Of a stretch of DNA of 64,000 bases, positions 34,022 to 43,015 are shown in pieces. The stretch is taken from assembly GCF_003119195.2 (NCBI RefSeq), contig NZ_CP022253.1, positions 2,737,001 through 2,801,000 on the forward strand. Reading direction: 5' to 3'. The stretch is from Azospirillum baldaniorum (lineage in GTDB: Bacteria; Pseudomonadota; Alphaproteobacteria; Azospirillales; Azospirillaceae). Every line of letters begins with the position of its first letter. The first letter of the stretch is position 1. The position numbers were made by a program, and so were the translations under genes. Under the pieces are notes generated by a model. It worked only from the letters and a program-made list of their open reading frames with translations, did no database searches and was not told the origin of the DNA.

Positions 34022-34237
34022 GTCCCTGCCCTCTCCCATGACACAGGCCGCCCCGGCATAATCCCGTCCTCGCCATTGGTCAACGGCGGCGGCGATCTCC
34101 CGCCCGATGGAAAAAACGTCAGGCTGTTAACGCTTCGGAAATTCCCCTTGCAACACCCTTGTTAGCGAAACGAACATCCAAAAGGCAGGCATAGAACCGG
34201 CACCGCGACCTCCGCCGGTTGCGAGGGAGACATTGCC

Positions 34238-35608
34238 GTGAACGCAGTCCAACCGCCGCCCAGCGCCCAGGACGACCACGCGGACCGGACCGGCATCGAC
34301 CCCCCTTGTCACTGCGACGGCGCCGCCAAGGCGGCGGATTGCCAAGCCTCCTGCCATCTGAACGACTCGGCCTTCCGCGAGCGGGCCAAGGAAATCCTCT
34401 TCAGCGGCCGGCGCATCACCGCCGGAGCGGTGCATCTGATCGGTCTTGAGGACATCCGGGACCAGCTCGGCGACCGCTGGGAACGGGTGAAGGAGCGGGT
34501 CCACACCTACACCGCCCGCCTGCTCGAAAAGATGCTTTCCCCTCACGACGTGTGGTTCCGACACGGCGAGGCCCAATTCATCATCGTGTTCGCCCACGCG
34601 GACCTGCAGGCGGCACAGCTCATCTGCGGGCGGATCGTCGAATCCCTGCATCAGTCGCTGCTGGGGCACAGCGACACCAGCCAGATCATCGTCAAGACCG
34701 CGCTGGTGGAGATCGACGGCAGCATCGCGGTCGGCAGCGCGCGGCTGGACGAGCTGCTCAACGCCGCCAGCCAGTCGAAAGGACCGGTCGGCCAGCCGCA
34801 GGCCGAGGAGCGCCGACGCCCCTCGCTGTCCGCCTTCGCGCTCGGCAACGGCGAGCCGCCGCCGCAGCCCAAGGTGCTCTTCCGCCCGGTCTACGACGTG
34901 CGGAACAAGGTGATCTCCACCTACACCTGCCGCCCGGACCTCCTGACCTGCCGGCACATCAACCAGATCATCATGGCCGAATTCCTGCAGGAGGAGGCCA
35001 TCTTCGATTACGACATGGAGGCCCTGTGCCACGCGGTCTGCACCTACAACGAGCTGTACAAGAACAATTTCCGCTACGCCCAGACCATCCCCGTGCATTT
35101 CGAAACCCTCGCCTCGGCACGGCGGCGGCGGGAGTATCTCCAGTCCTGCCGGATGATCCCAAGCTACCTGGTCCCCTTCCTGGCCTTTGAGCTGGATGGA
35201 TTGCCGCAGGGGGTTCCCAGCGGCCGGCTGGCCGAGATGGTCACCCTGCTGCGCCCCTTCGGGCGCGCCACCATCGTCATCCTGCGGGAGGAGAACACCG
35301 ACATCGGCACCTATGCCAGAGCCGGCGTCAAGGGTGTCGGGCTGTCCATGGACTTCCGGGACGGCGATCAGCGCTGCATCGACAAGATCAACGCCTTTTG
35401 CCCCGTCCCACGCAAACACGGCCTGTTCGCCTATCTGGACGGCATCCGGAACGTGGAACAGTTCCAGGCCGCGATCGAGGCCGGGGCGGCCTATATCGGC
35501 GGAGCGGTGGTTGGCAAGGATTCCGACGTTCCCGAACACATGCGGCGCTGCACCGAAAAGGAGATGCTGATGAGAGCCAGAGTCAAGGCACGGCGCGAGT
35601 CGGCATAG
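34238..35608 (+). CDS. Degenerate GGDEF-EAL-like protein A (with Cys/His-rich N-terminus)
   Basis: 456 residues, not described as far as I know. Residues 24-40 contain a CHC-x8-C-x3-CH cluster that could bind metal. Residues about 45-175 look like a GGDEF domain with the signature changed to R-HGEAQF (109-114). Residues about 212-440 resemble an EAL domain (KVLFRPVYDV), but the EAL catalytic motif is replaced by STYTC, and the DDFG-type motif is absent. So neither c-di-GMP synthesis nor hydrolysis is expected. SD GAGGGAGA precedes the GTG start. A close paralogue follows 0.2 kb downstream. Confidence 0.72.
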   Translation: MNAVQPPPSAQDDHADRTGIDPPCHCDGAAKAADCQASCHLNDSAFRERAKEILFSGRRITAGAVHLIGLEDIRDQLGDRWERVKERVHTYTARLLEKMLSPHDVWFRHGEAQFIIVFAHADLQAAQLICGRIVESLHQSLLGHSDTSQIIVKTALVEIDGSIAVGSARLDELLNAASQSKGPVGQPQAEERRRPSLSAFALGNGEPPPQPKVLFRPVYDVRNKVISTYTCRPDLLTCRHINQIIMAEFLQEEAIFDYDMEALCHAVCTYNELYKNNFRYAQTIPVHFETLASARRRREYLQSCRMIPSYLVPFLAFELDGLPQGVPSGRLAEMVTLLRPFGRATIVILREENTDIGTYARAGVKGVGLSMDFRDGDQRCIDKINAFCPVPRKHGLFAYLDGIRNVEQFQAAIEAGAAYIGGAVVGKDSDVPEHMRRCTEKEMLMRARVKARRESA

Positions 35609-35804
35609 ACAGGTCCGGCGTAGGCGCGTCCCTTTCCGCATAAGACGTCAGGAAGCGCCGCCTGGATGGCCTCGTTAACGCATTAGCAAGTGCGAAAGGA
35701 CCATCCTATTCACACGGTCATTCCATTGATGCCCGTACCCGGTCCAGGCGGCGGTCCTGCCGTTGGGCTCGCGCTCCCCCACAACCGGGAAGGGACGCTC
35801 GGCC

Positions 35805-37190
35805 ATGTTCATGCATCATCCCTCCGGTCTGGACGGCACCATCCCGGAACAGGATGACGGTGCCATGCCGCCCTCGCCCCCCACCCCCGGCCAATCAATC
35901 GACGAGTCCTTCAAGGAACGCGCCCGGCAGATCCTGGCGCACAGCCAGACGGTCACCGCGGGGTCCGTCCACCTGATCGGCCTCGACGAGATCCGGAATG
36001 AGCTGGGCGACCGCTGGGGAAGCGTGAACGAGCGGGTGCACGTCTACACCGAGCGCATGCTCAAGAAGGTGCTGTCGCCGCGCGACGTCTGGTTCCGCTA
36101 TGGCGAGAACCACTACATCATCGTCTTCGCCCAGGCCGACCGGAAGGCGGCGCAGCTGACCTGCAGCAAGGTGATGGAAAGCCTGCACCAGGCACTGCTG
36201 GGCCACGCCGACACGCGGCGCATCACCGTCAAGACCGCGGTGGTCGATGTCGGCGGCGGGGTCGCCCTGGACACCGCGCGGCTGGCCGACCTGCTCAAGG
36301 ACGCCGTCCACAAGCCGGAGGGCACCGCGGCGGCCTCCCCCCCGCCGGCGGACGGCGCGATTCCGCCGGCCATTCCGGCGGCGGAGGCACGGCGCCCGCA
36401 CCGGCCCGAGATGCCGGCGGACACCATCACGCCGCAGAGCCGGCCCAAGGTGCTGTTCCGCCCGGTCTTCGACGTGAAGCACAAGGTGGTGTCGACCTAC
36501 TGCTGCCGCACCGACGCCGACACCGCCCGCTATCTGAACCTGATGGACACCTTCGACCCGGAGCGCGAGGAGGCCGTCTTCGACCTCGACATGGAGACGC
36601 TGAGCCTCGCGGTCAGCACCTACAACGAGCTGTACGCCAACAAATTCCGCTACGCCCAGACCATCCCCGTCCATTTCGGCACGCTCGCTTCCAGCCGGCG
36701 GCGGCGGGAATACATCCAGGCCTGCCGGATGATCCCGCGCGTGCTGATGCCCTTCCTGGCCTTCGAGCTGGACGGGCTGCCGGCCGGCGTTCCCTATGGG
36801 CGGCTGGCGGAGATCGTGGCGATGCTGCGCCCCTTTGCCCGCGCCGCCATGGTCATCCTGCACGACGACGCGGGCGACCTGTCGGTCTACGCCACCGCCG
36901 GCGTCAAGGGGGTCGGTCTGCGGCTGGACGGGCGGGAGGACGAGCCGCACATCCTGGAGCGGGTCCAGACCTTCTGCCCCGGACCGCGCAAGTTCAGCAT
37001 GTTCGCCTACGTGGACGGCGTGCGCACCCCGGTGGAGCTGGAAGCGGCGGAGGCCGCGGGCGCCGCCTATCTGAGCGGTCCCATCATCGGTGAGGATTCA
37101 GAGGTGCCGGAGCACATGAAGCGCTGCACCGAACGCCAGCTCCTCCAGCGGTCGCGGCGGCGGCGGCGCCACGACACGCCCTGGGGATGA
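35805..37190 (+). CDS. Degenerate GGDEF-EAL-like protein B (paralogue of A)
   Basis: 461 residues, about 60 percent identical by eye to its neighbour over the C-terminal domain (both have QTIPVHF.TLAS.RRRREY, CRMIP, FLAFELDGLP.GVP.GRL, and AGVKGVGL). The GGDEF-like signature is R-YGENHY, the EAL position reads STYCC, and a Pro/Ala-rich linker of about 50 residues separates the domains. It lacks the Cys/His cluster of protein A. The C-terminus is very basic (RSRRRRRHD). The start at 35805 has AGGGA upstream. Both genes were probably produced by tandem duplication; binding of a nucleotide or of partners is possible, catalysis unlikely. Confidence 0.72.
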   Translation: MFMHHPSGLDGTIPEQDDGAMPPSPPTPGQSIDESFKERARQILAHSQTVTAGSVHLIGLDEIRNELGDRWGSVNERVHVYTERMLKKVLSPRDVWFRYGENHYIIVFAQADRKAAQLTCSKVMESLHQALLGHADTRRITVKTAVVDVGGGVALDTARLADLLKDAVHKPEGTAAASPPPADGAIPPAIPAAEARRPHRPEMPADTITPQSRPKVLFRPVFDVKHKVVSTYCCRTDADTARYLNLMDTFDPEREEAVFDLDMETLSLAVSTYNELYANKFRYAQTIPVHFGTLASSRRRREYIQACRMIPRVLMPFLAFELDGLPAGVPYGRLAEIVAMLRPFARAAMVILHDDAGDLSVYATAGVKGVGLRLDGREDEPHILERVQTFCPGPRKFSMFAYVDGVRTPVELEAAEAAGAAYLSGPIIGEDSEVPEHMKRCTERQLLQRSRRRRRHDTPWG

Positions 37191-37323
37191 GCGGGCGGGG
37201 CCAAGCGGGCGGGCACCCGCTGTCGGCGCGACCTTTTGTGTTCAAGCCCGCCCATCTGTGCGAAAAGACGGGGCTACCGATTGGCCTGCTAATTGGTTGA
37301 CCGCCCCTCTTTTCCGGCCCTCC

Positions 37324-38343
37324 ATGCCCCCGACCGCGCCCCGAACCGCCCTGCTCACCCGCCCCCGCATCGCCCTGCTGATCCTGCTGGCCGTCGCGCT
37401 GGCCCTGCCCACCGTCGCCGACTGGATGGGGGAACCCTTCTACGTGCGGCTGGCGACGCGCATCCTGGTCTTCGCCCTGGCGGCGGTCAGCCTGGACCTG
37501 ATCCTGGGCTTCGGCGGGATGGTCAGCTTCGGCCACGCCGCCTTCGTCGGGATCGGCGGCTACGCCGTCGGCATCCTGTTCGCCCACCAGTCGGACGGAT
37601 CGACGCTGTTCGGCTTTCCCGGCACGGTGAACGGGCTGATCGTCTGGCCTCTGGCCATGCTGGCCGGGGCGCTGGCGGCGCTGCCGGTGGGGGCGATCTC
37701 GCTGCGCACCACCGGCGTGCCCTTCATCATGATCACGCTGGCCTTCGCCCAGATGCTTTTCTACCTGATGACCGGGCTGAAGGCCTATGGCGGGGACGAC
37801 GGCATCGCGCTGTGGAGCCGCTCCACCCTGCCCGGCCCGCTGAACATCGCCGACCACACCACCTTCTACTATGTGGTGCTCGGGCTTCTGGTCGCGGCGC
37901 TGGCGCTGGGCTGGCGGCTGGTCAACTCCCGCTTCGGGCGGGTGATCCGCGGCGCCAAGGACAACGAGCGGCGGATGGCCGCGCTCGGCTACCCGGTCAC
38001 CCGCTACAAGCTCGTCGCCTTCGTCATCGCCGGGGCGCTGGCCGGGCTGGCCGGGGCGCTGCTCGCCAACGCCACAATGTTCGTCGGGCCGCAGTACCTG
38101 CATTGGAGCCGCTCCGGCGACCTGATCGTGATGGTGGTGCTGGGCGGCATCGGCACGCTGATCGGCCCGGTGCTGGGCGCCGCCGCCCTGCTGCTGCTGG
38201 AGGAGTTCGTGCCGGAGCTGATGGACCTCGCCCACGCCGGGCTTGGCGAGCATTGGAAGATCGTGCTGGGGCCGGTGCTGATCCTTCTCGTGCTGTACGC
38301 CCGCAAAGGACTGTGGGGCGTCGTCGCGGGGAGGCGCCCGTGA
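37324..38343 (+). CDS. livM: ABC transporter permease, LivM family
   Basis: 339 residues, about ten membrane helices. DLILGFGGMVSFGHAAFVGIGGYAVG and the cytoplasmic loop GRVIRGAKDNERRMAALGYPV are diagnostic of LivM. Start taken at the ATG 37324; no strong SD. It pairs with LivH (31.1 kb) to form the membrane channel. livM-livG-livF follow each other with stop/start overlaps. Confidence 0.92.
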   Translation: MPPTAPRTALLTRPRIALLILLAVALALPTVADWMGEPFYVRLATRILVFALAAVSLDLILGFGGMVSFGHAAFVGIGGYAVGILFAHQSDGSTLFGFPGTVNGLIVWPLAMLAGALAALPVGAISLRTTGVPFIMITLAFAQMLFYLMTGLKAYGGDDGIALWSRSTLPGPLNIADHTTFYYVVLGLLVAALALGWRLVNSRFGRVIRGAKDNERRMAALGYPVTRYKLVAFVIAGALAGLAGALLANATMFVGPQYLHWSRSGDLIVMVVLGGIGTLIGPVLGAAALLLLEEFVPELMDLAHAGLGEHWKIVLGPVLILLVLYARKGLWGVVAGRRP

Positions 38344-39098
38344 GCGCCCCCCTGCTGAGCACAAACGGACTGGTCAAGCGCTTCGGCGGGCTGGCCGCCA
38401 CCGACGGCCTCTCGCTGTCCGTCGCGGAGGGGGAACTGCACGCCCTGATCGGCCCGAACGGGGCCGGCAAGACCACCCTGATCGGCCAGCTGTCGGGGGA
38501 GCTGACCCCCGATTCCGGAACCATCCGGTTCGACAGGCGCGACGTGACCCGCCTGCCCGTGCACAAGCGGGCGCAGCGCGGGCTGGCCCGCAGCTTCCAG
38601 ATCACCTCGATCTTCCCCAGCTTCACCGCGCTCGACAACGTGGCGCTGGCGGTGCAGGCCCACGCCGGACACAGCTTCCGCTTCTGGCGCGACGCCGGGC
38701 GCGACCGGCGGCTGGCCGACCCCGCCCGCGCCGTGCTGGAGCGGGTCGGGCTGGGCGCGCGGGCCGACACCCGCGCCGACGCGCTGGCCCATGGCGAGAA
38801 GCGGCAGCTCGAACTGGCGATGGCCCTGGCCACCGGGCCGCGGCTGCTTCTGCTCGACGAGCCGATGGCCGGCATGGGGCCGGAGGACTCGGCCCGCATG
38901 GTCGAGCTTCTGCAAGAACTGAAGGGCGGCGTGACGATCCTGCTGGTGGAGCACGACATGGACGCCGTCTTCGCGCTGGCCGACCGCATCACCGTTCTGG
39001 TGCGCGGCAAGAACCTCGCCAGCGGCACCCCGGAGCAGATCCGCAACGACCCGGCGGTGCGCGAGGCCTATCTGGGCGACGAGCTGGAGGTCGCCTGA
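38340..39098 (+). CDS. livG: ABC transporter ATP-binding protein, LivG family
   Basis: 252 residues. Walker A GPNGAGKTTL, the Q-loop region, signature AHGEKRQLELA (variant of LSGGQ, usual in LivG), Walker B LLLLDEPMAGMGPE, and H-loop LVEHDM. It starts with GTG at 38340 inside the livM stop (GTGA overlap). The C-terminal PAVREAYLGDE is a LivG hallmark. Confidence 0.94.
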   Translation: MSAPLLSTNGLVKRFGGLAATDGLSLSVAEGELHALIGPNGAGKTTLIGQLSGELTPDSGTIRFDRRDVTRLPVHKRAQRGLARSFQITSIFPSFTALDNVALAVQAHAGHSFRFWRDAGRDRRLADPARAVLERVGLGARADTRADALAHGEKRQLELAMALATGPRLLLLDEPMAGMGPEDSARMVELLQELKGGVTILLVEHDMDAVFALADRITVLVRGKNLASGTPEQIRNDPAVREAYLGDELEVA

Positions 39099-39799
39099 TG
39101 CTGCGCGTCGCCAACCTGACCGCCGCCTACGGCTCCAGCCAGGCGCTGTTCGGCATGGAGCTGTCCGTCGATGCCGGGGAGGCGGTGACCCTGATGGGCC
39201 GCAACGGCATGGGCAAGACCACGACCATCAAGGCCATCATGGGCCTCGTGGCGCCAACCGGCGGCTCCATCGCCTTCGAGGGCGCGGAGATTGCCGGGCG
39301 CCCGCCGCACCGCATCGCGCGGGCCGGCATCGCCCTGGTGCCGGAGGGGCGGCAGGTCTTCCCCACCCTGACCGTGCGCGAGAACCTGATCGCCACCGCC
39401 GCCAACCGCTTCGCGCGGCGCGATCCCTGGACGGTGGAGCGTGTCCACGCCCTGTTCCCCCGGCTGGCCGAGCGCGCCGGCAACCTCGCCCGCAACCTGT
39501 CGGGCGGGGAGCAGCAGATGCTCGCCGTCGGCCGCGCCCTGATGACCAACCCCAAGCTGCTGATCCTCGACGAGGCGACGGAGGGGCTGGCCCCGCTGGT
39601 CCGTCAGGAGATCTGGGACTGCCTCGCCCGCCTGAAGGACGAGGGGCAGGCGATCCTGGTGGTGGACAAGAACGTGCACGCCCTCGCCGCCCTGGCCGAC
39701 CGCCATCACGTCATCGAGAAGGGGCGGCTGGTGTGGTCCGGCAGTTCCGCCGCCCTGCTGGCCGATCCAACGTTGAAGGAGCGTTATCTTGGCGTCTGA
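39098..39799 (+). CDS. livF: ABC transporter ATP-binding protein, LivF family
   Basis: 233 residues. Walker A GRNGMGKTTT, signature LSGGEQQMLAVGRALM, Walker B LLILDEATEGLAP. The ATG overlaps the livG stop (TGATG). It ends with KERYLGV as in LivF, and overlaps the next gene by 11 bp, whose SD lies within its last codons. Confidence 0.94.
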   Translation: MLRVANLTAAYGSSQALFGMELSVDAGEAVTLMGRNGMGKTTTIKAIMGLVAPTGGSIAFEGAEIAGRPPHRIARAGIALVPEGRQVFPTLTVRENLIATAANRFARRDPWTVERVHALFPRLAERAGNLARNLSGGEQQMLAVGRALMTNPKLLILDEATEGLAPLVRQEIWDCLARLKDEGQAILVVDKNVHALAALADRHHVIEKGRLVWSGSSAALLADPTLKERYLGV

Positions 39800-40631
39800 A
39801 GCCCTGTTTGGCGGCATGACCGCCGCCGAGATCGACCGCCAGTACAATTTCCGCAAGCTGGTTCCGGAGCACCCGGCCTATTTCGCCCGCTGGCAGGCGG
39901 AGAGCGAGGCGGTGCGCGCCCGGCTCAATGGCCGCTACGACGTCCCCACCGGCCCGCACCCGCGCCAGCGCGCCGACGTCTTCCCCGCCGGCGAGGGCGC
40001 GCCGGTGCTGGTCTTCATCCATGGCGGCTACTGGCGGGCCCTGTCGAAGGACCTGCATTCCTTCATCGCAGCACCCTATGTGGAGCGCGGGGTGGCGGTG
40101 GTCCTGCTCGGCTACGGCCTGTGCTCCGAGGTCACGATGGACGAGTTGTGCGGCCACGCCCAGGCCGGGCTGGACTGGGTGATCGCCAACGCGGCGGGCT
40201 TCGGCGGCGATCCGCGGCGGGTGGTGGTCTCCGGCCATTCGGCGGGCGGCCATCTGACGGCGAAGCTGGTCTCCGAGAACCGCGACCGCGTGGCCGGCGG
40301 CATCCCGATCAGCGGCCTTTACGACCTGGAGCCGATGCTCGGCTTCGAGGTGAACGAGCAGCTGCGGCTCGATCCCGACTCGGCGCGGCGGCTGAGCCCG
40401 ATCCACGCCGTTCCCACCCCCGCCCCGCTGCTGATGCCGGCGTTGGGCGGCCTTGAGACCGACGCGATGCACCGCCAGCAGGCCGACTACGCCCTGGCCT
40501 GGGCCGCGCAGGGCAACGCGGTGCGGGAGATCGTGGAGCCGGGCGCCGACCATTTCAGCGTGGTGGACCGCTTCGCCGAACCGGGCAGCCTGCTGTTCGA
40601 GGCGGCGCTGGCGATGCTCAAGGACCGCTGA
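39789..40631 (+). CDS. Alpha/beta hydrolase (kynurenine formamidase-like)
   Basis: 280 residues. HGGYWRALSKD is the oxyanion-hole motif of arylformamidase/BD-FAE-type hydrolases; nucleophile Ser in GHSAGGHL; acid Asp and His (GADHFSVVD) toward the end. It starts with TTG at 39789, preceded by a strong AAGGAG at 7 bases. The overlap with livF suggests cotranscription, so the hydrolase may process a transported compound, for example an N-acyl or formyl amino acid. That link is inference. Confidence 0.85.
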   Translation: MASEALFGGMTAAEIDRQYNFRKLVPEHPAYFARWQAESEAVRARLNGRYDVPTGPHPRQRADVFPAGEGAPVLVFIHGGYWRALSKDLHSFIAAPYVERGVAVVLLGYGLCSEVTMDELCGHAQAGLDWVIANAAGFGGDPRRVVVSGHSAGGHLTAKLVSENRDRVAGGIPISGLYDLEPMLGFEVNEQLRLDPDSARRLSPIHAVPTPAPLLMPALGGLETDAMHRQQADYALAWAAQGNAVREIVEPGADHFSVVDRFAEPGSLLFEAALAMLKDR

Positions 40632-40655
40632 GGGACGCCCCAGGCCGGAAACGAA

Positions 40656-40683
40656 AAAAGCCTTCCCGGTCGGGAAGGCTTTT
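40656..40683. terminator. Bidirectional intrinsic terminator
   Basis: AAAGCCTTCCCG and CGGGAAGGCTTT form a 12-bp stem with a tiny loop. On the plus strand four T follow (end of the liv/hydrolase operon), on the minus strand six T follow (end of the tRNA-Ser transcript). Confidence 0.85.
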
Positions 40684-40710
40684 CCGTTTGAGCGTTCGCT
40701 CGAATGAGAG

Positions 40711-40800
40711 TGGCGGATGGGGGGAGATTCGAACTCCCGATACCCTTGCGGGTATGCCGCATTTCGAGTGCGGTGCATTCAACCGCTCTGCCACCCATCC
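40711..40800 (-). tRNA. tRNA-Ser (anticodon CGA)
   Basis: On the minus strand a 90-nt cloverleaf: acceptor GGATGGG/CCCATCC with discriminator G and encoded CCA, D-loop GCAGAGCGGTTGAATGC, anticodon stem CCGCA/TGCGG with loop CTCGAAA (anticodon CGA, reading UCG), a long variable arm ATACCC-GCAA-GGGTAT typical of serine tRNAs, and T-arm GGGAG-TTCGAAT-CTCCC. A terminator with six T follows. Confidence 0.96.
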
Positions 40801-40900
40801 GCTGCCCCGTTTCCGGGGTGGCGCGGAACCTACCCAAAAGCCTGGGGGGATGCAAGCCCTTGTTTGCAGGAAAATGAACGGGAAAATGCCACCATGGCTG

Positions 40901-40929
40901 TTGACTCCCGGTGGCCCATCGGTTAAATC
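40901..40929 (+). promoter_or_regulatory. Candidate sigma-70 promoter of rplU
   Basis: TTGACT (40901-40906), 17-bp spacer, TAAATC (40924-40929), about 80 bases before the rplU start. The -35 is 5 of 6, the -10 weak. It lies between the divergent tRNA gene and rplU. Confidence 0.5.
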
Positions 40930-40956
40930 CCCGCTCTCACGAACGGGCTTGCACCT

Positions 40957-40990
40957 CAAACGGTGGGCGAGCGGCCCTTCCGTTTGTTTT
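40957..40990 (+). promoter_or_regulatory. rplU leader hairpin (terminator-like; possible L21 control element)
   Basis: CAAACGG (40957-40963) pairs with CCGTTTG (40980-40986), enclosing GGGC/GCCC, and TTTT follows at 40987. It lies downstream of the candidate promoter and only about 20 bases before the rplU ATG, so it is transcribed as the leader. It could be an attenuator or a binding site for L21. Confidence 0.55.
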
Positions 40991-41009
40991 GAGATAGGCA
41001 GTGACGACG

Positions 41010-41327
41010 ATGTTTGCAGTGATCCGCACCGGCGGCAAGCAGTACAAGGTCGCCAATGGCGACGTGATCCGCGTTGAGAAGCTCGAGGCCGAGGCCGGCG
41101 CTTCCATCACGCTCAACGACGTGCTGATGGTCAGCGACGGCGGCAGCACCACCCTTGGCACCCCGACGGTTGCCGGCGCTGCTGTGACCGCCGAGATCGT
41201 CGCCCAGGATCGCGGTCCGAAGATCATCGTCTTCAAGAAGAAGCGCCGCCAGAACTACCGCCGTAAGAACGGCCACCGCCAGGACCTGACCGTCCTGCGC
41301 ATCACCGGGATCAACGGCGCCGCCTGA
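41010..41327 (+). CDS. rplU: 50S ribosomal protein L21
   Basis: 105 residues: [14 protein letters not shown] at the start, [33 protein letters not shown] (split here: the [11 protein letters not shown] and GHRQ motifs) and the LRITGI end are universal L21 features. It binds 23S rRNA. First gene of rplU-rpmA; a GTG codon 3 codons upstream is in frame, but the ATG is conserved. Confidence 0.97.
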   Translation: MFAVIRTGGKQYKVANGDVIRVEKLEAEAGASITLNDVLMVSDGGSTTLGTPTVAGAAVTAEIVAQDRGPKIIVFKKKRRQNYRRKNGHRQDLTVLRITGINGAA

Positions 41328-41360
41328 ACGGCCGCCGACCAGTCACAGGAGTAACTCCCC

Positions 41361-41639
41361 ATGGCCCATAAAAAAGCAGGCGGCTCTTCGCGCAACGGCC
41401 GCGATTCCGCTGGCCGCCGCCTCGGCGTGAAGCGTTTCGGTGGCGAGAACGTCGTCGCCGGCAACATCATCGTCCGCCAGCGCGGCACGAAGTTCCACCC
41501 CGGTGAGAACGTCGGCATCGGCAAGGACCACACCCTGTTCGCCAAGGCGGACGGCGTGGTGGCCTTCAAGCACAGCGCCCAGGGGCGCACCTACGTCGCC
41601 ATCGAGGCGGTCGAGGTCCAGGCGGTCGCGGCCGAGTAA
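41361..41639 (+). CDS. rpmA: 50S ribosomal protein L27
   Basis: 92 residues: [20 protein letters not shown] followed by LGVKRFGGE and the [14 protein letters not shown] motif, the classical L27. There is no N-terminal cleavage extension as in Firmicutes. It lies 33 bp behind rplU and is followed by a terminator. Confidence 0.98.
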   Translation: MAHKKAGGSSRNGRDSAGRRLGVKRFGGENVVAGNIIVRQRGTKFHPGENVGIGKDHTLFAKADGVVAFKHSAQGRTYVAIEAVEVQAVAAE

Positions 41640-41670
41640 TCTCGTCCGGCCCGTACGGTGTGTTGGGATG

Positions 41671-41710
41671 ATCGGGGGTTCGGGCAACCGGCCCCCGATT
41701 TTCTTTTTTT
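41671..41710 (+). terminator. Intrinsic terminator after rpmA
   Basis: ATCGGGGG (41671-41678) and CCCCCGAT (41692-41699) with a smaller GTT/AAC inner stem, followed by TTTCTTTTTTT. Some read-through into obgE is possible. Confidence 0.85.
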
Positions 41711-41785
41711 GATGGTGTGGTCACCGCCCCCTTCCCACGGTTGGAGGACGGTGCGCAAACGGTAGATTGGCCGGCACGGTCCCCG

Positions 41786-43015
41786 ATGAAGTTCCTCGAT
41801 CAAGCCAAGGTGTATCTGAAAAGCGGCGACGGCGGCCCCGGCGCCATCGCCTTCCGCCGCGAGAAGTTCATCGAGTATGGCGGACCGGACGGCGGCAACG
41901 GCGGCCGCGGCGGCGACGTCGTGATCGAGGTCGTGAACGGCCTCAACACGCTGATCGACTACCGCTACAAGCAGCATTTCAAGGCGCAGCGCGGCAACCA
42001 CGGCATGGGCGCCAACCGCAACGGCGCCAGGGGCGAGGACGTGGTCCTGCGCGTGCCGGTCGGCACCCAGATCCTGGACGAGGATCAGGAGACCGTGCTG
42101 CTCGACCTGACGGAGCCCGGCCAGCGCGTCGTCATCCTGAAGGGCGGCGACGGCGGCTTCGGCAACGCCCATTACAAGACCCCGACCAACCGCGCCCCGC
42201 GCAAGTCGCACCCCGGCTGGCCGGGCGAGGAGCGCTGGGTCTGGCTGCGGCTGAAGCTGATCGCCGACACCGGCCTGCTCGGCCTGCCCAACGCCGGCAA
42301 GTCCACCTTCCTGGCCGCGACCACCGCGGCGCGCCCGAAGATCGCCGACTACCCCTTCACCACGCTGGCCCCCAACCTGGGCGTCGTCCGCGCGGGTGAC
42401 GAGGAGTTCGTCATCGCCGACATCCCCGGCCTGATCGAAGGCGCGCACGAGGGGCACGGGCTGGGCGACCGCTTCCTCGGCCATGTGGAGCGCACCCGCG
42501 TGCTGCTCCACCTGATCGACGGCACGGCGGAGGACGTGGTCCAGTCCTACACCACCATCCGCAACGAGCTGGTCGCCTATGGCGGCAACCTCGCGGACAA
42601 GCTGGAGATCATCGGTCTGAACAAGGCCGACGCCCTGCTCGACGAAGAGGTCGCGGAGAAGAAGGCCGCGCTTGAGGCGGCGTCGGGTGCGGAGGTGATG
42701 GTTCTGTCCGGCGCCACCGGCCAGGGCGTCCAGGCGGTGCTTTACCGCTTGCTCACGCTCATCAAACAGTCCAAGGAAGAGGAGCCCGACGTCATCCAGG
42801 CTCCGGTCACGCGCTCCATCCCCCGGGCCCCGGTCGGCCGGAAGATGGACGACGAGTATGCGGGCTGGAACGAGGAGACGGGCGAGTACGACGATCTCCC
42901 CGAAGAGGCGGACGACGACTCCGACTCGGACGGGGATGACTGGGACGATGAAGGCGACGATGACGGTGACGACACCGAGCACAGCGGCAACGGCGACGAC
43001 AACGCCAAAGGCTGA
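41786..43015 (+). CDS. obgE: GTPase Obg/CgtA
   Basis: 409 residues. Gly-rich Obg fold (about 1-158: [29 protein letters not shown]), a P-loop [11 protein letters not shown]2/G3 ([30 protein letters not shown]), G4 NKAD, and a strongly acidic Asp/Glu-rich tail (last 40 residues). It is a ribosome-assembly and stress GTPase. The ATG at 41786 gives the universal N-terminus MKFLDQA. The acidic tail is encoded by the region that also encodes the start of proB. Confidence 0.96.
   Translation: MKFLDQAKVYLKSGDGGPGAIAFRREKFIEYGGPDGGNGGRGGDVVIEVVNGLNTLIDYRYKQHFKAQRGNHGMGANRNGARGEDVVLRVPVGTQILDEDQETVLLDLTEPGQRVVILKGGDGGFGNAHYKTPTNRAPRKSHPGWPGEERWVWLRLKLIADTGLLGLPNAGKSTFLAATTAARPKIADYPFTTLAPNLGVVRAGDEEFVIADIPGLIEGAHEGHGLGDRFLGHVERTRVLLHLIDGTAEDVVQSYTTIRNELVAYGGNLADKLEIIGLNKADALLDEEVAEKKAALEAASGAEVMVLSGATGQGVQAVLYRLLTLIKQSKEEEPDVIQAPVTRSIPRAPVGRKMDDEYAGWNEETGEYDDLPEEADDDSDSDGDDWDDEGDDDGDDTEHSGNGDDNAKG

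Noticed and set aside
30589..37200. Genomic island or prophage around the queuosine and GGDEF-EAL genes
   Set aside because: No integrase, tRNA-end duplication, IS or shift in base composition was seen; only gene order suggests an insertion.
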